Numbered from the stretch's first letter, positions 16,242-25,169 are shown. The stretch is 52,475 nt of DNA from an uncultured Eubacteriales bacterium (GCA_934454845.1 CAKSGV010000017.1:1-52475); one strand, 5' to 3'. Program-made: numbers and translations. Notes: generated by a model from the sequence alone, not told the origin.

Positions 16242-16868
16242 TTATCTTGAATAGAACTCAACGATGAGCTGCTCGTCAACAGGAGCTTCGATCTGCTCGC
16301 GTGTGGGGAGAGCTATAATCTTTGCGGTGAGTTTATCGTGGTCAACATCGATCCATTCGGGAACGGGTTTAGAAGCATTAGCTTCGATAACCGCTTTGAT
16401 CTTCTCGCTGCCGCGTGATTTTTCGCAAATGGAAACAACATCTCCTGCCTTTAAAAGGTAAGATGCTATATCTACACGGCTGCCATTAACCTCGAAATGG
16501 CCGTGGCCGACAAGCTGTCTTGCTTCTGCTCTTGAAGAAGCGAAACCTACTCTGTAAACCACATTATCAAGACGGCTTTCGAGAATTTTTAAAAGGTTAT
16601 CACCTGTAATTCCCTGTTTTCTTTCAGCAACATCAAAATAATGACGGAACTGATTTTCCTGAACGCCGTAAAAGCGTCTTGCGGTCTGTTTAGCGCGAAG
16701 CTGAAGACCGTATTCTGATGACTTCTTTCTACCCTGTCCGTGCTGGCCGGGAGCGTATCCGCGAAGACCAAACGAACATTTTTCAGAATAGCAGCGTTCG
16801 CCCTTTAAGAACAATTTCTGTCCCTCGCGGCGGCACTGTCTGCAAACTGCACCGGTATATCTTGCCAT
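16242..16868 (-). CDS. rpsD: 30S ribosomal protein S4 (zinc-binding type)
   Basis: S4 nucleates assembly of the 30S body by binding 16S rRNA. 208 residues. The N-terminus has the cysteine set CRQCRREGQKLFLKGERC followed by CSF, the zinc-binding (C+) form; the S4 RNA-binding domain is around RLDNVVYRVGFASSRAEARQ. The 77-bp gap to rpoA holds GC-rich dyads but no other gene. In many bacteria S4 represses its own operon; no leader pseudoknot was identified here. Confidence 0.97.
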   Translation of the reverse strand: MARYTGAVCRQCRREGQKLFLKGERCYSEKCSFGLRGYAPGQHGQGRKKSSEYGLQLRAKQTARRFYGVQENQFRHYFDVAERKQGITGDNLLKILESRLDNVVYRVGFASSRAEARQLVGHGHFEVNGSRVDIASYLLKAGDVVSICEKSRGSEKIKAVIEANASKPVPEWIDVDHDKLTAKIIALPTREQIEAPVDEQLIVEFYSR

Positions 16869-16915
16869 CTGTTACACCTCCAAATTATTTTCTGTACTCA
16901 AAAATGTACAGCTCA

Positions 16916-17314
16916 TTATACTCGTCTTCTTTTGGGAGGACGGCAGCCATTGTGCGGAATAGGGGTAACATCTTTGATCATGCTAACCTCAAGACCTGCT
17001 GACTGCAAGGCGCGTATAGCAGCCTCTCTTCCGGCTCCCGGACCTTTTACATAAACCTCAACAGTTTTAAGACCGTGTTCCATAGCAGCCTTTGCAGCCA
17101 TTTCTGCAGCGCTCTGAGCTGCAAAAGGTGTAGACTTCTTAGAACCTCTGAATCCGAGTTCACCGGCGGATGCCCATGAAAGAGCGTTGCCCTGAGTATC
17201 GGAAATGGTAACTATTGTGTTATTGAAGGTTGACTGAATATGAGCGGCACCACGTTCAATGTTTTTCTTTTCGCGGCGGCGGCGTGTAGCGGTCGCCTTT
17301 TTAGCAGTAGCCAT
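16916..17314 (-). CDS. rpsK: 30S ribosomal protein S11
   Basis: S11, 132 residues, on the platform of the small subunit near the mRNA exit. Family core AHIQSTFNNTIVTISDTQGNALSWASAGELGFRGS and the basic end IPHNGCRPPKRRRV are present. The N-terminus is Lys/Arg/Ala rich. It follows rpsM in the alpha operon. Confidence 0.97.
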   Translation of the reverse strand: MATAKKATATRRRREKKNIERGAAHIQSTFNNTIVTISDTQGNALSWASAGELGFRGSKKSTPFAAQSAAEMAAKAAMEHGLKTVEVYVKGPGAGREAAIRALQSAGLEVSMIKDVTPIPHNGCRPPKRRRV

Positions 17315-17330
17315 TAATTCTTCCTCCTAC

Positions 17331-17699
17331 TTATTTCTTCTTGTTAGCTATCGTTCTCTTCGGACCCTTGCGTGTGCGCGCATTGGTTTTAGAGCGCTGA
17401 CCTCTTACGGGAAGTCCCTTGCGGTGACGAAGTCCGCGATAACTGCCGATTTCAATAAGTCTTTTAATATCCAATGCTACGGTACGGCGGCGGTCGCCTT
17501 CGACCTGAAGATTATGGTCGATATATTCACGCAGCTTTGAGATATCTTCTTCTGTAAGATCCTTGACTCTTGTATCGGAATTAATTCCGGTACTTTCAAG
17601 AATCTTTTTGGATGTTGTAAGACCGATTCCGTAAATATAAGTAAGTCCTATTTCAACTCGCTTCTCATTAGGAAGGTCAACACCAGCAATTCGTGCCAT
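17331..17699 (-). CDS. rpsM: 30S ribosomal protein S13
   Basis: S13, 122 residues, in the head of the small subunit, contacting the P-site tRNA and bridging to the large subunit. It begins ARIAGVDLPNEKRVEIGLTYIYGIG and ends with the basic tail GLPVRGQRSKTNARTRKGPKRTIANKKK, both diagnostic. Confidence 0.97.
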   Translation of the reverse strand: MARIAGVDLPNEKRVEIGLTYIYGIGLTTSKKILESTGINSDTRVKDLTEEDISKLREYIDHNLQVEGDRRRTVALDIKRLIEIGSYRGLRHRKGLPVRGQRSKTNARTRKGPKRTIANKKK

Positions 17700-17735
17700 T
17701 TATCAAAGCACCTCCATTATTTAGTTAAGAGTAAC

Positions 17736-17849
17736 TCAGCCCTGACGCTGCTTGTGCTTCGGGTTCTCACAGATAACCATGACTTTACCCTTACGCTTGA
17801 TGATTTTGCATTTATCGCAAATCTTTTTAACAGAAGGTCTGACTTTCAT
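17736..17849 (-). CDS. rpmJ: 50S ribosomal protein L36
   Basis: A 37-residue gene too short for usual ORF cutoffs. Translation begins MKVRPSVKKICDKCKIIKR and ends CENPKHKQRQG. The Cys/His set (CDKC, C, H) marks the zinc-binding form. AGGAGG lies 7-8 nt before the ATG. It sits between infA and rpsM, its conserved place. Confidence 0.97.
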   Translation of the reverse strand: MKVRPSVKKICDKCKIIKRKGKVMVICENPKHKQRQG

Positions 17850-17880
17850 ATGGATTATACCTCCTTAAATTTTATCCGTC

Positions 17881-18099
17881 TTATTTGGAACGCCAGGTTA
17901 TTCGTCCTTTAGACAGATCATATGGGGACATTTCTACAGTTACCTTATCTCCGGGAAGAATTCTTATGAAATTCATCCTAAGTTTTCCGGAAATATGGGC
18001 AAGTATCTGATGCCCACCCTGGATTTCTACCTTGAACATTGCGTTAGGCATTGCCTCAACAACGGTTCCTTCAAGCTCGATCATATCTGATTTTGACAT
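17881..18099 (-). CDS. infA: Translation initiation factor IF-1
   Basis: IF-1, 72 residues, a single S1-like OB fold that occupies the ribosomal A site during initiation. MSKSDMIELEGTVVEAMPNAMFKVEI and the C-terminal SPYDLSKGRITWR are diagnostic. It overlaps the end of the KOW-domain gene by 19 bp, so the two are probably translationally coupled. Confidence 0.97.
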   Translation of the reverse strand: MSKSDMIELEGTVVEAMPNAMFKVEIQGGHQILAHISGKLRMNFIRILPGDKVTVEMSPYDLSKGRITWRSK

Positions 18100-18347
18100 T
18101 GTTTCCCTCCTTTAACTGTCTCGCCGCATTTTAAAAGCTCGCGGCGGATCAAACGGTTTGTTATAATCTTATCTTCGCTGATTTTTTTATCCGTAAAGCA
18201 TAAATGGCGTGGGTTTTTTCGCTTCGGAGAATCGAGCTTTCTTTTTTTGCCGTCACAGACAAAACAAACTCCGTTCTCCTCTGCTACAACTACCATTAAA
18301 GATCCTTTATCCTTTCCGGCTCTTGAAAATACTACTGTTCCGATCAT
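18081..18347 (-). CDS. KOW-domain RNA-binding protein (L14E/L27E-like)
   Basis: A small basic protein, 88 residues from the ATG at 18347. Its N-terminal half has a KOW motif (GTVVFSRAGKDKGSLMVVVAEE), the nucleic-acid-binding loop found in some ribosomal proteins and NusG; the C-terminal half is Lys/Arg rich. Such genes commonly lie between map and infA in Clostridia and are annotated only as RNA-binding proteins; a ribosome-related role is presumed. A TTG at 18365, overlapping the end of map, is an alternative start. It overlaps infA downstream. Confidence 0.85.
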   Translation of the reverse strand: MIGTVVFSRAGKDKGSLMVVVAEENGVCFVCDGKKRKLDSPKRKNPRHLCFTDKKISEDKIITNRLIRRELLKCGETVKGGKQCQNQI

Positions 18348-18354
18348 AAATTTC

Positions 18355-19107
18355 TTAGTCTGCAACAGTCATAATCTGCGGACCGTCGGGTGTGATCGCT
18401 ATCGTATGTTCAAAATGTGCGGAAAGCGAACCGTCTTTTGTTAAAGTGGTCCAGCCGTCAGGCATAATCTTGACCTCGGGCTTGCCGATATTTACCATAG
18501 GCTCTATGGCTATCGTCATACCCGGCATAAGTCTTATACCATGACCCTGATTGCCGAAATTAGGTACTTCCGGCGCTTCGTGCAAATGGGTTCCTACACC
18601 GTGACCGACAAATTGTCTTACAACGGAAAATCCATTTGCTTCGACATAACTTTGAACAGCGTAACCTATATCACCTATTCTGCCGCCCACTTTTGCGGCG
18701 CCGATACCTTTATAGAGCGCATCGTGCGTCACTTCCATCAGCCGCTTTGCCTGCTCGGAAACATCTCCGCAGGCAAATGTGGCGGCATTATCACCGTGAT
18801 ATCCGTCAAACATTGCTCCGAGGTCGATACTAACTATATCGCCCTCCACAATTTTACGCTTTTCAGACGGAATGCCGTGAATAACCTCATTGTTGATAGA
18901 TATACACGCAGTTGCAGGATAGCCTTCATAGTTTTTAAAGTTTGGGATTCCTCCCTGGCTTCTTATATACTTTTCAGCTAACCTGTCGATCTCGGCGGTT
19001 GTAACACCGGGTTCTACTGCGCTGCCAGCTATTTTTAATGCTCCGGCCGAAATTCTGCAAGCTTCTCGCATTATTTTCAGCTCGCGGCCGGTTTTAAGGA
19101 CTACCAT
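18355..19107 (-). CDS. map: Methionine aminopeptidase, type I
   Basis: Removes the initiator methionine from nascent proteins. 250 residues. Metal ligands are visible in the pita-bread fold: D in VSIDLGAMFDGYHGDNAATF, H in VGHGVGTHLHEAPEVPNFG, E in MTIAIEPMVNIG, and the final E in HFEHTIAIT. There is no N-terminal zinc-finger or SH3-like extension. It lies 5 bp after adk, as in most Firmicutes spc operons. Confidence 0.97.
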   Translation of the reverse strand: MVVLKTGRELKIMREACRISAGALKIAGSAVEPGVTTAEIDRLAEKYIRSQGGIPNFKNYEGYPATACISINNEVIHGIPSEKRKIVEGDIVSIDLGAMFDGYHGDNAATFACGDVSEQAKRLMEVTHDALYKGIGAAKVGGRIGDIGYAVQSYVEANGFSVVRQFVGHGVGTHLHEAPEVPNFGNQGHGIRLMPGMTIAIEPMVNIGKPEVKIMPDGWTTLTKDGSLSAHFEHTIAITPDGPQIMTVAD

Positions 19108-19112
19108 ATACC

Positions 19113-19748
19113 TTATATCTCCGAAAGTGCTTTCAGAACAAGGGCGGTGGTATCTTTGATATCATCCTGACCCTCAACTGAAATCAGCTTTTCCTGAGCT
19201 TTGTAATAATCCTTAAGCGGCTCAGTCTGCTCGTGGTAGACTTTAAGTCTTTCAAGAACAGTCGCAGGCTCGTCATCTTTACGGATAACGAGATCTCCGC
19301 CGCAGGCATTACAAACGCCCTCTTTTAAGGGTTTCTTAAATTCCGTGTGATAGCTTGCCGAGCATTTTTCGCAGACCCGTCTGCCGGACATTCTTTTAAC
19401 GATCTCTTCATCGGCAACTTCTATTGAAAGAGCCGCGTCGATCGAAACGCCCATTTTATCCAAAGCCTCAGCCTGCGGAATTGTACGGGGGAACCCGTCT
19501 AAGATAAATCCGTTTGCACAATCGTCTTGCGCAAGTCTTTCTCTTATAATTCCGATCACTACATCATCCGGAACAAGTTTACCCTGTTCGGTATATGCTT
19601 TTGCCTTAAGTCCCATTTCTGTACCGTTTTTAAGAGCAGCACGGATAATGTTGCCGGTTGAAATGGTAGGAATATTGTATTTTTCTGAAATTATTTCAGC
19701 CTGAGTACCTTTCCCGGCACCCGGAGCTCCTAAAAGAATAAGCTTCAT
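19113..19748 (-). CDS. adk: Adenylate kinase
   Basis: Balances AMP, ADP and ATP. 211 residues. The P-loop is GAPGAGKGTQ at the N-terminus; the AMP-binding region is ISTGNIIRAALKNGTEMG; GFILDGFPRTIPQAE is the central motif. The LID domain carries four cysteines (CEKC and CNAC), so this is the zinc-stabilised form usual in Gram-positive bacteria. Confidence 0.97.
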   Translation of the reverse strand: MKLILLGAPGAGKGTQAEIISEKYNIPTISTGNIIRAALKNGTEMGLKAKAYTEQGKLVPDDVVIGIIRERLAQDDCANGFILDGFPRTIPQAEALDKMGVSIDAALSIEVADEEIVKRMSGRRVCEKCSASYHTEFKKPLKEGVCNACGGDLVIRKDDEPATVLERLKVYHEQTEPLKDYYKAQEKLISVEGQDDIKDTTALVLKALSEI

Positions 19749-19767
19749 ATCAATACTCCTTTATTTA

Positions 19768-21057
19768 TTAATCAAGAAATCCCTTATAATGACGCATCAT
19801 CATCTGAGATTCGAGATTTTGAACTGTATCAAGTGCTACGCCGACAAGAATGAGTATTGAAGTTCCTCCGAGCGAAACATTTATTGTTCCGATGTTACCC
19901 ATAACAATCGGGAGAATAGCTATAACGCTTAAGAAGATAGCTCCGAGAAGCGTAACTCTTGAAAGAATTTTGGAAATGAAATCCGAGGTCGGTTTTCCGG
20001 GACGGATTCCGGGGATAGCTCCTCCGTTTTTGCGGAGATTGTTTGCCATTTCAACAGGATTAAACTGAATGGTCGAATAGAAATAAGCAAACGCGATTAT
20101 AAGCATAAAATAAATTACAGCATAAAATATTCCTCTTGTGCTAAAAAGCGCAAGTGCTTTATACCAGCTCGGCTGCTTGATCGCTGTTTCCTGACTTACA
20201 AAAGAAAGAATCATAGTCGGGAACATAAGAATTGACGAAGCAAAGATAATCGGCATAACACCGGACATATTTACTTTGATCGGAATATGAGTATTCTGAC
20301 CGCCGTACATCTTATTACCGACGACTCTTTTTGCATACTGAATAGGAACTCTGCGCTCCGCGTTAGTCATCCAAACGATGAAAGCAACAACTATAAGGAA
20401 CAGAATTACAACTGCGATAACAGCAGTTTTGTTTGTGCTCCAGGAATTTTTTAAAGCAGCGTAAGCCTGGGGACCGCGGGAAAGAATACCTGCAAAAAGC
20501 AGAATTGAAATTCCGTTGCCTATTCCCTTATTATCTATCTGCTCGCCGAGCCACATAACAAGTGTTGAACCGGCAGTAAGAGCAAGAACAATAACAAATC
20601 CCGCAAATACTTTGGCACCCTTGCCTGTAACATCAAGGTAATCGTTTCCGTTAAGATAAACGAAATAAGTTATACCCTGGATAAGAGCTAAAACAATAGT
20701 AGCGTATCTTGTGATAGAAGCGAGCTTTTTCTGTCCCTCTTCGCCCTCTTTTGTAAGGCGCTCAAGGGCAGGGATAGCCACACAAAGCAGCTGAATGATA
20801 ATTGAAGAGTTGATGTACGGTGTAACCGACATCGCAAAAATTGCGCCGTATTCCAGCCCGCCTCCTGTAAGAATGGAGAGGTAACTGAAAAATTCACTGC
20901 TGGAGCCGTTATTTGCGGCATTTCTCAAAGCGTCATACGCTACGAAAGGAACGGGGATAGCCGAGCCGATGCGGAAAATTATGATTATCATGAGAGTAAA
21001 AAGAATTTTATTTCTGAGTTCTTTTACTTTCCATGCATTTCTTAAGGTTTCCAACAT
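19768..21057 (-). CDS. secY: Protein translocase subunit SecY
   Basis: The channel-forming subunit of the Sec translocon, 429 residues, ten membrane helices. Recognisable segments: NKILFTLMIIIIFRIGSAIPVP at the start, GGGLEYGAIFAMSVTPYINSSIIIQLL, and NLRKNGGAIPGIRPGKPTSDF in the large cytoplasmic loop that contacts the ribosome and SecA. It starts 2 bp after rplO, the standard spc position. Confidence 0.97.
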   Translation of the reverse strand: MLETLRNAWKVKELRNKILFTLMIIIIFRIGSAIPVPFVAYDALRNAANNGSSSEFFSYLSILTGGGLEYGAIFAMSVTPYINSSIIIQLLCVAIPALERLTKEGEEGQKKLASITRYATIVLALIQGITYFVYLNGNDYLDVTGKGAKVFAGFVIVLALTAGSTLVMWLGEQIDNKGIGNGISILLFAGILSRGPQAYAALKNSWSTNKTAVIAVVILFLIVVAFIVWMTNAERRVPIQYAKRVVGNKMYGGQNTHIPIKVNMSGVMPIIFASSILMFPTMILSFVSQETAIKQPSWYKALALFSTRGIFYAVIYFMLIIAFAYFYSTIQFNPVEMANNLRKNGGAIPGIRPGKPTSDFISKILSRVTLLGAIFLSVIAILPIVMGNIGTINVSLGGTSILILVGVALDTVQNLESQMMMRHYKGFLD

Positions 21058-21059
21058 AC

Positions 21060-21509
21060 TCAGATCACCTCTGCCTTTCCACCGACAGAATTTATCTTTT
21101 CAGCCGCAGAAGCCGAGAAAGCATTAAGTTTAACAGTAAGCTTCTTAGAAAGTTTTCCGTTACCTAAAACCTTAACTGCCTTATCAGCAGACTTGATGAT
21201 ACCTTTTTCTTTGAGAGCAGTTGCATCAACCGTTGCTCCGTCTTCGAAAGCCTCCAAAGCGGAAACATTGATAGCAATTACTTCCTCAGCAAAAATATTA
21301 TTGAAGCCACGCTTAGGAACGCGTCTTTGAAGAGGCATCTGACCGCCTTCAAATCCCGGTCTCATTCCGTGACCGGCACGAGCCTTCTGACCTTTATGGC
21401 CTTTACCGGCAGTTTTACCATTGCCGGAACCGTGACCTCTGCCTATACGCTTTGCGTCTTTTGTAGAACCCAAAGCAGGTGACAAATCGTGCAATTTCAT
21501 TGTTCGCAC
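21060..21509 (-). CDS. rplO: 50S ribosomal protein L15
   Basis: L15, 149 residues. The glycine-rich N-terminus (GRGHGSGNGKTAGKGHKGQKAR) and GFEGGQMPLQRRVPKRGF are diagnostic. The ATG at 21500 (MKLHDLSPALG) is a possible alternative start; the annotated one adds three residues. It sits between rpmD and secY. The 71-bp gap to rpmD holds no gene. Confidence 0.97.
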   Translation of the reverse strand: MRTMKLHDLSPALGSTKDAKRIGRGHGSGNGKTAGKGHKGQKARAGHGMRPGFEGGQMPLQRRVPKRGFNNIFAEEVIAINVSALEAFEDGATVDATALKEKGIIKSADKAVKVLGNGKLSKKLTVKLNAFSASAAEKINSVGGKAEVI

Positions 21510-21580
21510 CTCCTTGCATTATTAACGCTTCTTGATAAAAGCGCCGCCGTAACCGGCTTTTGCGTTATTGAAACTCAAAA

Positions 21581-21778
21581 TCAGTCTTCAACGATCTTTA
21601 CAAGATGCGAAACCTTGTTGACTTTGCCGAGAGTCTGCGCGTTATCGGGCTGAACCGAAACATCGCCGACTTTGTGAAGACCAAGTGCTTCAACCGTTGC
21701 GATCTGATCCTTTTTGGAACCTATAGTGCTCTTGACAAGCTTTACTTTAAGGCCGGCAGCCTTCTTCTTTGTTGCCAT
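21581..21778 (-). CDS. rpmD: 50S ribosomal protein L30
   Basis: L30, 65 residues, identified by LKVKLVKSTIGSKKDQIATVEALGL and the following V-D-N-x-x-x-x-G-x-x-x-K-V pattern. A short Lys/Ala N-terminal extension precedes the core. It lies between rpsE and rplO. Confidence 0.95.
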   Translation of the reverse strand: MATKKKAAGLKVKLVKSTIGSKKDQIATVEALGLHKVGDVSVQPDNAQTLGKVNKVSHLVKIVED

Positions 21779-21792
21779 AATGCTGCTCCCCC

Positions 21793-22296
21793 TTAACCTA
21801 TGATTTCCTTGGCAGTTTTACCGCGAACGGCAGCTACCTGCTCGGCATCGCGTAAAGCTGCAAGACCGGCAACAGTTGCGCGAACTACATTGCACGGATT
21901 GTTTGAACGAAGAGCTTTTGTACGGATGTCCTTGATTCCGACTATTTCTACGACGGCACGAACTGCACCGCCTGCGATAACGCCGGTACCGGGAGCTGCG
22001 GGCTTTAAGAGCACGCGGCCTGCTCCGAACTCTCCTATAACTTCATGAGGAATTGTAGTACCCTTAAGAGAAACCTTAATGAGATTTTTCTTAGCGTCTT
22101 CAATACCCTTGCGAATAGCATCGGGTACTTCGCCTGCTTTTCCGAGACCGAAGCCTACGATTCCGTTACCGTCGCCGACAACGACTAAAGCCGCAAATTT
22201 CATTATACGGCCGCCTTTAACGGTTTTGGAAACTCTGTTTATGGAAACTACTCTTTCCTGAAGATCTAATGTTGATGCGTCAATATTTGTAGCCAA
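21793..22296 (-). CDS. rpsE: 30S ribosomal protein S5
   Basis: S5, 167 residues, acts in decoding accuracy and mRNA unwinding at the entry tunnel. The N-terminal double-stranded RNA-binding part has ERVVSINRVSKTVKGGRIMKFAALVVVGDG; the C-terminal domain has VLLKPAAPGTGVIAGGAVRAVVE. Normal length and position. Confidence 0.97.
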   Translation of the reverse strand: MATNIDASTLDLQERVVSINRVSKTVKGGRIMKFAALVVVGDGNGIVGFGLGKAGEVPDAIRKGIEDAKKNLIKVSLKGTTIPHEVIGEFGAGRVLLKPAAPGTGVIAGGAVRAVVEIVGIKDIRTKALRSNNPCNVVRATVAGLAALRDAEQVAAVRGKTAKEIIG

Positions 22297-22314
22297 AAGT
22301 ATTCCCCCTCCTTA

Positions 22315-22674
22315 TTAGAACTTGAGGCCGCCCTCGCGGGCACCTTCGGCAAGCTCCTTGACACGGCCGTGATAGATATAACCGCCGCGGTCAAAAACGA
22401 CCTCAGTGATTTTTTTCTTCTTGGCACGTTCAGCTATTAACTGTCCAACCTTGCGGGCTCCCTCTTTATTGGAACCGCTTATGCCGAAATCTTTTTCGTT
22501 TGAAGCGGCTGCACAAAGAGTAACACCCTTTTCATCGTCGATAAGCTGGGCGTAAATATTGCTGTTGGAGCGGAATACATCAAGGCGCGGGATCGCTGCT
22601 GTACCGCTGATCTTGGAACGAACGCGGGTATGGCGCTTAAGCCTTGCCTGATTACTGTTAGGTTTGCTAACCAT
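22315..22674 (-). CDS. rplR: 50S ribosomal protein L18
   Basis: L18 binds 5S rRNA in the central protuberance. 119 residues, with RLDVFRSNSNIYAQLIDDEKG and the C-terminal VVFDRGGYIYHGRVKELAEGAREGGLKF that are diagnostic. The N-terminus is shorter than in Bacillus but within the normal range. Confidence 0.97.
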   Translation of the reverse strand: MVSKPNSNQARLKRHTRVRSKISGTAAIPRLDVFRSNSNIYAQLIDDEKGVTLCAAASNEKDFGISGSNKEGARKVGQLIAERAKKKKITEVVFDRGGYIYHGRVKELAEGAREGGLKF

Positions 22675-22692
22675 TTTCTATACACTCCTTTA

Positions 22693-23241
22693 TTATTTCT
22701 TAGCACCCTTGGCTGCTTTACCTTCTTTGCGACGGATATGCTCGTTTGCATACTTGATACCTTTGCCTTTATAGGGCTCCGGAGGACGCTTTTTGCGAAC
22801 ATCCGCTGCAAACTGGCCAACCAGCTGCTTATCTGCACCGCTGATAACTATTGAGTTAGGAGCGGGTACTTCAATTTTTATTCCGGGAATCTCCGGAACG
22901 ATTACCTGATGAGAATAACCAAGGTTCATAACAAGGTTATTGCCCTGCTTCTGAGCACGGTAACCAACACCGTTTACTTCGAGAGTTTTAGAATAACCCT
23001 CTGTTACTCCGTGAACCATATTGGCTATAAGTGTACGGGTTAAGCCGTGTAAAGCTCTGTGCTCTTTGTCATCGGTAGGACGGGTGACAACAATATTGTC
23101 GCCATCTTTGACTACAGAGATTTCCTTATTGAATTGATAAGAAAGCTCTCCTTTTGCGCCTTTAACGGTTACGGTATTTCCGTCTATTTTGACATCCACA
23201 CCGGCAGGAACTGCGATCGGCATTTTACCTATTCTTGACAT
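22693..23241 (-). CDS. rplF: 50S ribosomal protein L6
   Basis: L6, 182 residues, two repeated alpha/beta domains near the factor-binding site. SRIGKMPIAVPAGVDV opens the protein; RPPEPYKGKGIKYANEHIRRKEGK closes it and is the L6 signature. It lies between rpsH and rplR. Confidence 0.97.
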   Translation of the reverse strand: MSRIGKMPIAVPAGVDVKIDGNTVTVKGAKGELSYQFNKEISVVKDGDNIVVTRPTDDKEHRALHGLTRTLIANMVHGVTEGYSKTLEVNGVGYRAQKQGNNLVMNLGYSHQVIVPEIPGIKIEVPAPNSIVISGADKQLVGQFAADVRKKRPPEPYKGKGIKYANEHIRRKEGKAAKGAKK

Positions 23242-23255
23242 ACCTTCTAACCTCC

Positions 23256-23654
23256 TTACCAGACAAATGCGAGAACTTCGCCGCCGACATGGGCTTTGCG
23301 AGCCTGCTTGTCTGTCATTATTCCTTTAGAGGTAGAGAGAATAGCTATACCGAGGCCTTTCATAACCTTAGGCATTTCTTCTACGCTTGTATATATGCGC
23401 AGACCGGGCTTTGATACCCTGCGGATTCCGCTGATGGTCTGAGCTTTATTGGGACCGTATTTCAATACTATATGAATTACGCCCTGCTTACCGTCGTCTT
23501 CAACGGTAAAGCTGCTGATGTATCCTTCATCGAGAAGTATCTGAGCGATGGACTTCTTAACGTTTGATGCAGGAACATCTACCGAATTATGTTTTGCCGA
23601 GGATGCGTTACGAATTCGTGTAAGCATATCGGCTATTGTATCGGTGATTTGCAT
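23256..23654 (-). CDS. rpsH: 30S ribosomal protein S8
   Basis: S8, 132 residues, a central-domain 16S rRNA binder. N-terminal DTIADMLTRIRNASSAKH and C-terminal GLGIAILSTSKGIMTDKQARKAHVGGEVL are diagnostic. In some bacteria S8 represses the spc operon; no copy of its target stem was recognised in the neighbouring gap. Confidence 0.97.
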   Translation of the reverse strand: MQITDTIADMLTRIRNASSAKHNSVDVPASNVKKSIAQILLDEGYISSFTVEDDGKQGVIHIVLKYGPNKAQTISGIRRVSKPGLRIYTSVEEMPKVMKGLGIAILSTSKGIMTDKQARKAHVGGEVLAFVW

Positions 23655-23681
23655 GCCGTAAACCTCCTTTAGATTTGTGCC

Positions 23682-23867
23682 TTACCAGCTTGCCTTCTTA
23701 ACTCCGGGGATCTCGCCCTTATAAGCGAGTTCTCTGAAACATATACGGCAGATGCCGTATTTGCGAAGATAAGCATGGGGACGGCCGCAGATCTTGCATC
23801 TGTTATACTGTCTTGTTGAAAATTTAGCGGGGCGAGCCTGCCTTACTTTCATAGATGTCTTAGCCAT
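23682..23867 (-). CDS. rpsN: 30S ribosomal protein S14, type Z
   Basis: The short zinc form of S14, 61 residues, with two CxxC pairs (CKIC and CRIC) and the C-terminal CFRELAYKGEIPGVKKASW. No second, zinc-free copy is present in this window. It lies between rplE and rpsH, the standard position for the type Z gene. Confidence 0.97.
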   Translation of the reverse strand: MAKTSMKVRQARPAKFSTRQYNRCKICGRPHAYLRKYGICRICFRELAYKGEIPGVKKASW

Positions 23868-23878
23868 ATTTTATCTCC

Positions 23879-24418
23879 TTATCTCGCAAACGGAGCGCCC
23901 ATAAGAGTGAGTAACTCGCGAGCCTCTTCATCTGTCTTGGCGGTAGTAACGATTACGATATCCATACCGCGAACTTTATCTATCTTATCATACTCAATTT
24001 CAGGGAAAATGAGCTGCTCTTTAACGCCGCAGGCATAGTTGCCGCGACCGTCGAAAGCATCGGGATTGATGCCGCGGAAGTCGCGAACGCGCGGTAAAGC
24101 TGCGTTAAAGAAGCGGTCGATAAACTCGTACATTTTTTCTCCGCGAAGTGTTACCTTTGCGCCGATAGGCATTCCCTCACGAAGCTTAAAGTTCGCAACG
24201 GATTTCTTTGCACGGCACGGTATTGCCTTCTGACCGGTTATTTTGCTGAGATCCGAGATAACTGAATCTACTATCTTCGCGTTATCCTTAGCCTCTCCGC
24301 AACCTACATTGATAATGACTTTCTCGAGCTTCGGAATCTGCATAACACTCTTATAGCCAAATTTGGTCATCAATGCAGGAGCTATCGAATTTTTATATTC
24401 GTTTCCAAGCGTTGACAT
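23879..24418 (-). CDS. rplE: 50S ribosomal protein L5
   Basis: L5 binds 5S rRNA and contacts the P-site tRNA. 179 residues. Core motifs are IPKLEKVIINVGCGEAKDN, ARKSVANFKLREGMPIGAKVTLRG with a small variation, and the C-terminal GMDIVIVTTAKTDEEARELL. Normal length and position. Confidence 0.97.
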   Translation of the reverse strand: MSTLGNEYKNSIAPALMTKFGYKSVMQIPKLEKVIINVGCGEAKDNAKIVDSVISDLSKITGQKAIPCRAKKSVANFKLREGMPIGAKVTLRGEKMYEFIDRFFNAALPRVRDFRGINPDAFDGRGNYACGVKEQLIFPEIEYDKIDKVRGMDIVIVTTAKTDEEARELLTLMGAPFAR

Positions 24419-24436
24419 GTCATGTCCTCCTTACTC

Positions 24437-24760
24437 TTAAAAAGTTTCGCCGCACTTTTTGCAAACGCGGTCTTTTTTGCCGTCTTCATAGATCTTTGTT
24501 CCTACTCTGGTCGGCTTATTGCACTTCGGGCAAACCAACTGAACTTTGCAGGCATAAACTGCACCGTCAGTTTCTATAATTCCGGAGGGATCTCCGGCTT
24601 TTTTCGGCTTAACATGCTTTTTAACCTTGTTAAGACCTTCAACGATAACCTTCTGCTCTTTGGGGCTTACCTGAAGAACCTTTCCGGTTTTCTTGCGGTC
24701 TTTAGCGTCACCGGTAAGAAGCATAACTGTATCGCCGGTTTTAATGTGAAGCTTACTCAT
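24437..24760 (-). CDS. rplX: 50S ribosomal protein L24
   Basis: L24, 107 residues, an early-assembly protein near the polypeptide exit. The KOW motif is in IKTGDTVMLLTGDAKDRKKTGKVL; the C-terminal part has a four-cysteine set (CPKCNK and CKKC), as in many Firmicutes L24 proteins. Confidence 0.97.
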   Translation of the reverse strand: MSKLHIKTGDTVMLLTGDAKDRKKTGKVLQVSPKEQKVIVEGLNKVKKHVKPKKAGDPSGIIETDGAVYACKVQLVCPKCNKPTRVGTKIYEDGKKDRVCKKCGETF

Positions 24761-24776
24761 ATCTTTTTACCTCCCA

Positions 24777-25145
24777 TTAAAGAACTTCAGGAGCGAGAGA
24801 AAGGATCTTTGTATAATCCTTATCGCGAAGCTCACGCGCTACAGGCCCGAAAATACGGGTGCCTCTCGGATTCTTATCATCACGGATAAGAACCGCAGCA
24901 TTTTCATCAAATCTAATATAAGTGCCATCATTGCGGCGAAGACCTTTTGCAGAACGAACTACAACAGCCTTAACTACATCGCCCTTCTTAACGGTACCGC
25001 CCGGAGCGGCCTTTTTTACAGAAGCAACGATAACATCGCCGATGTTGGCGTACCTCCTTTTGGAGCCTCCCAAAACACGGATGCACATAATTTCTTTTGC
25101 ACCGGTATTGTCGGCAACCTTGAGGTAACTCTGTTGTTGTATCAC
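24777..25145 (-). CDS. rplN: 50S ribosomal protein L14
   Basis: L14, 122 residues, forms an intersubunit bridge. MIQQQSYLKVADNTGAKEIMCIRVLGG and RGTRIFGPVARELRDKDYTKILSLAPEVL are diagnostic. It lies between rpsQ and rplX. Confidence 0.98.
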   Translation of the reverse strand: MIQQQSYLKVADNTGAKEIMCIRVLGGSKRRYANIGDVIVASVKKAAPGGTVKKGDVVKAVVVRSAKGLRRNDGTYIRFDENAAVLIRDDKNPRGTRIFGPVARELRDKDYTKILSLAPEVL

Positions 25146-25169
25146 AGTGGTTTCCTCCTTAAAGCCAAA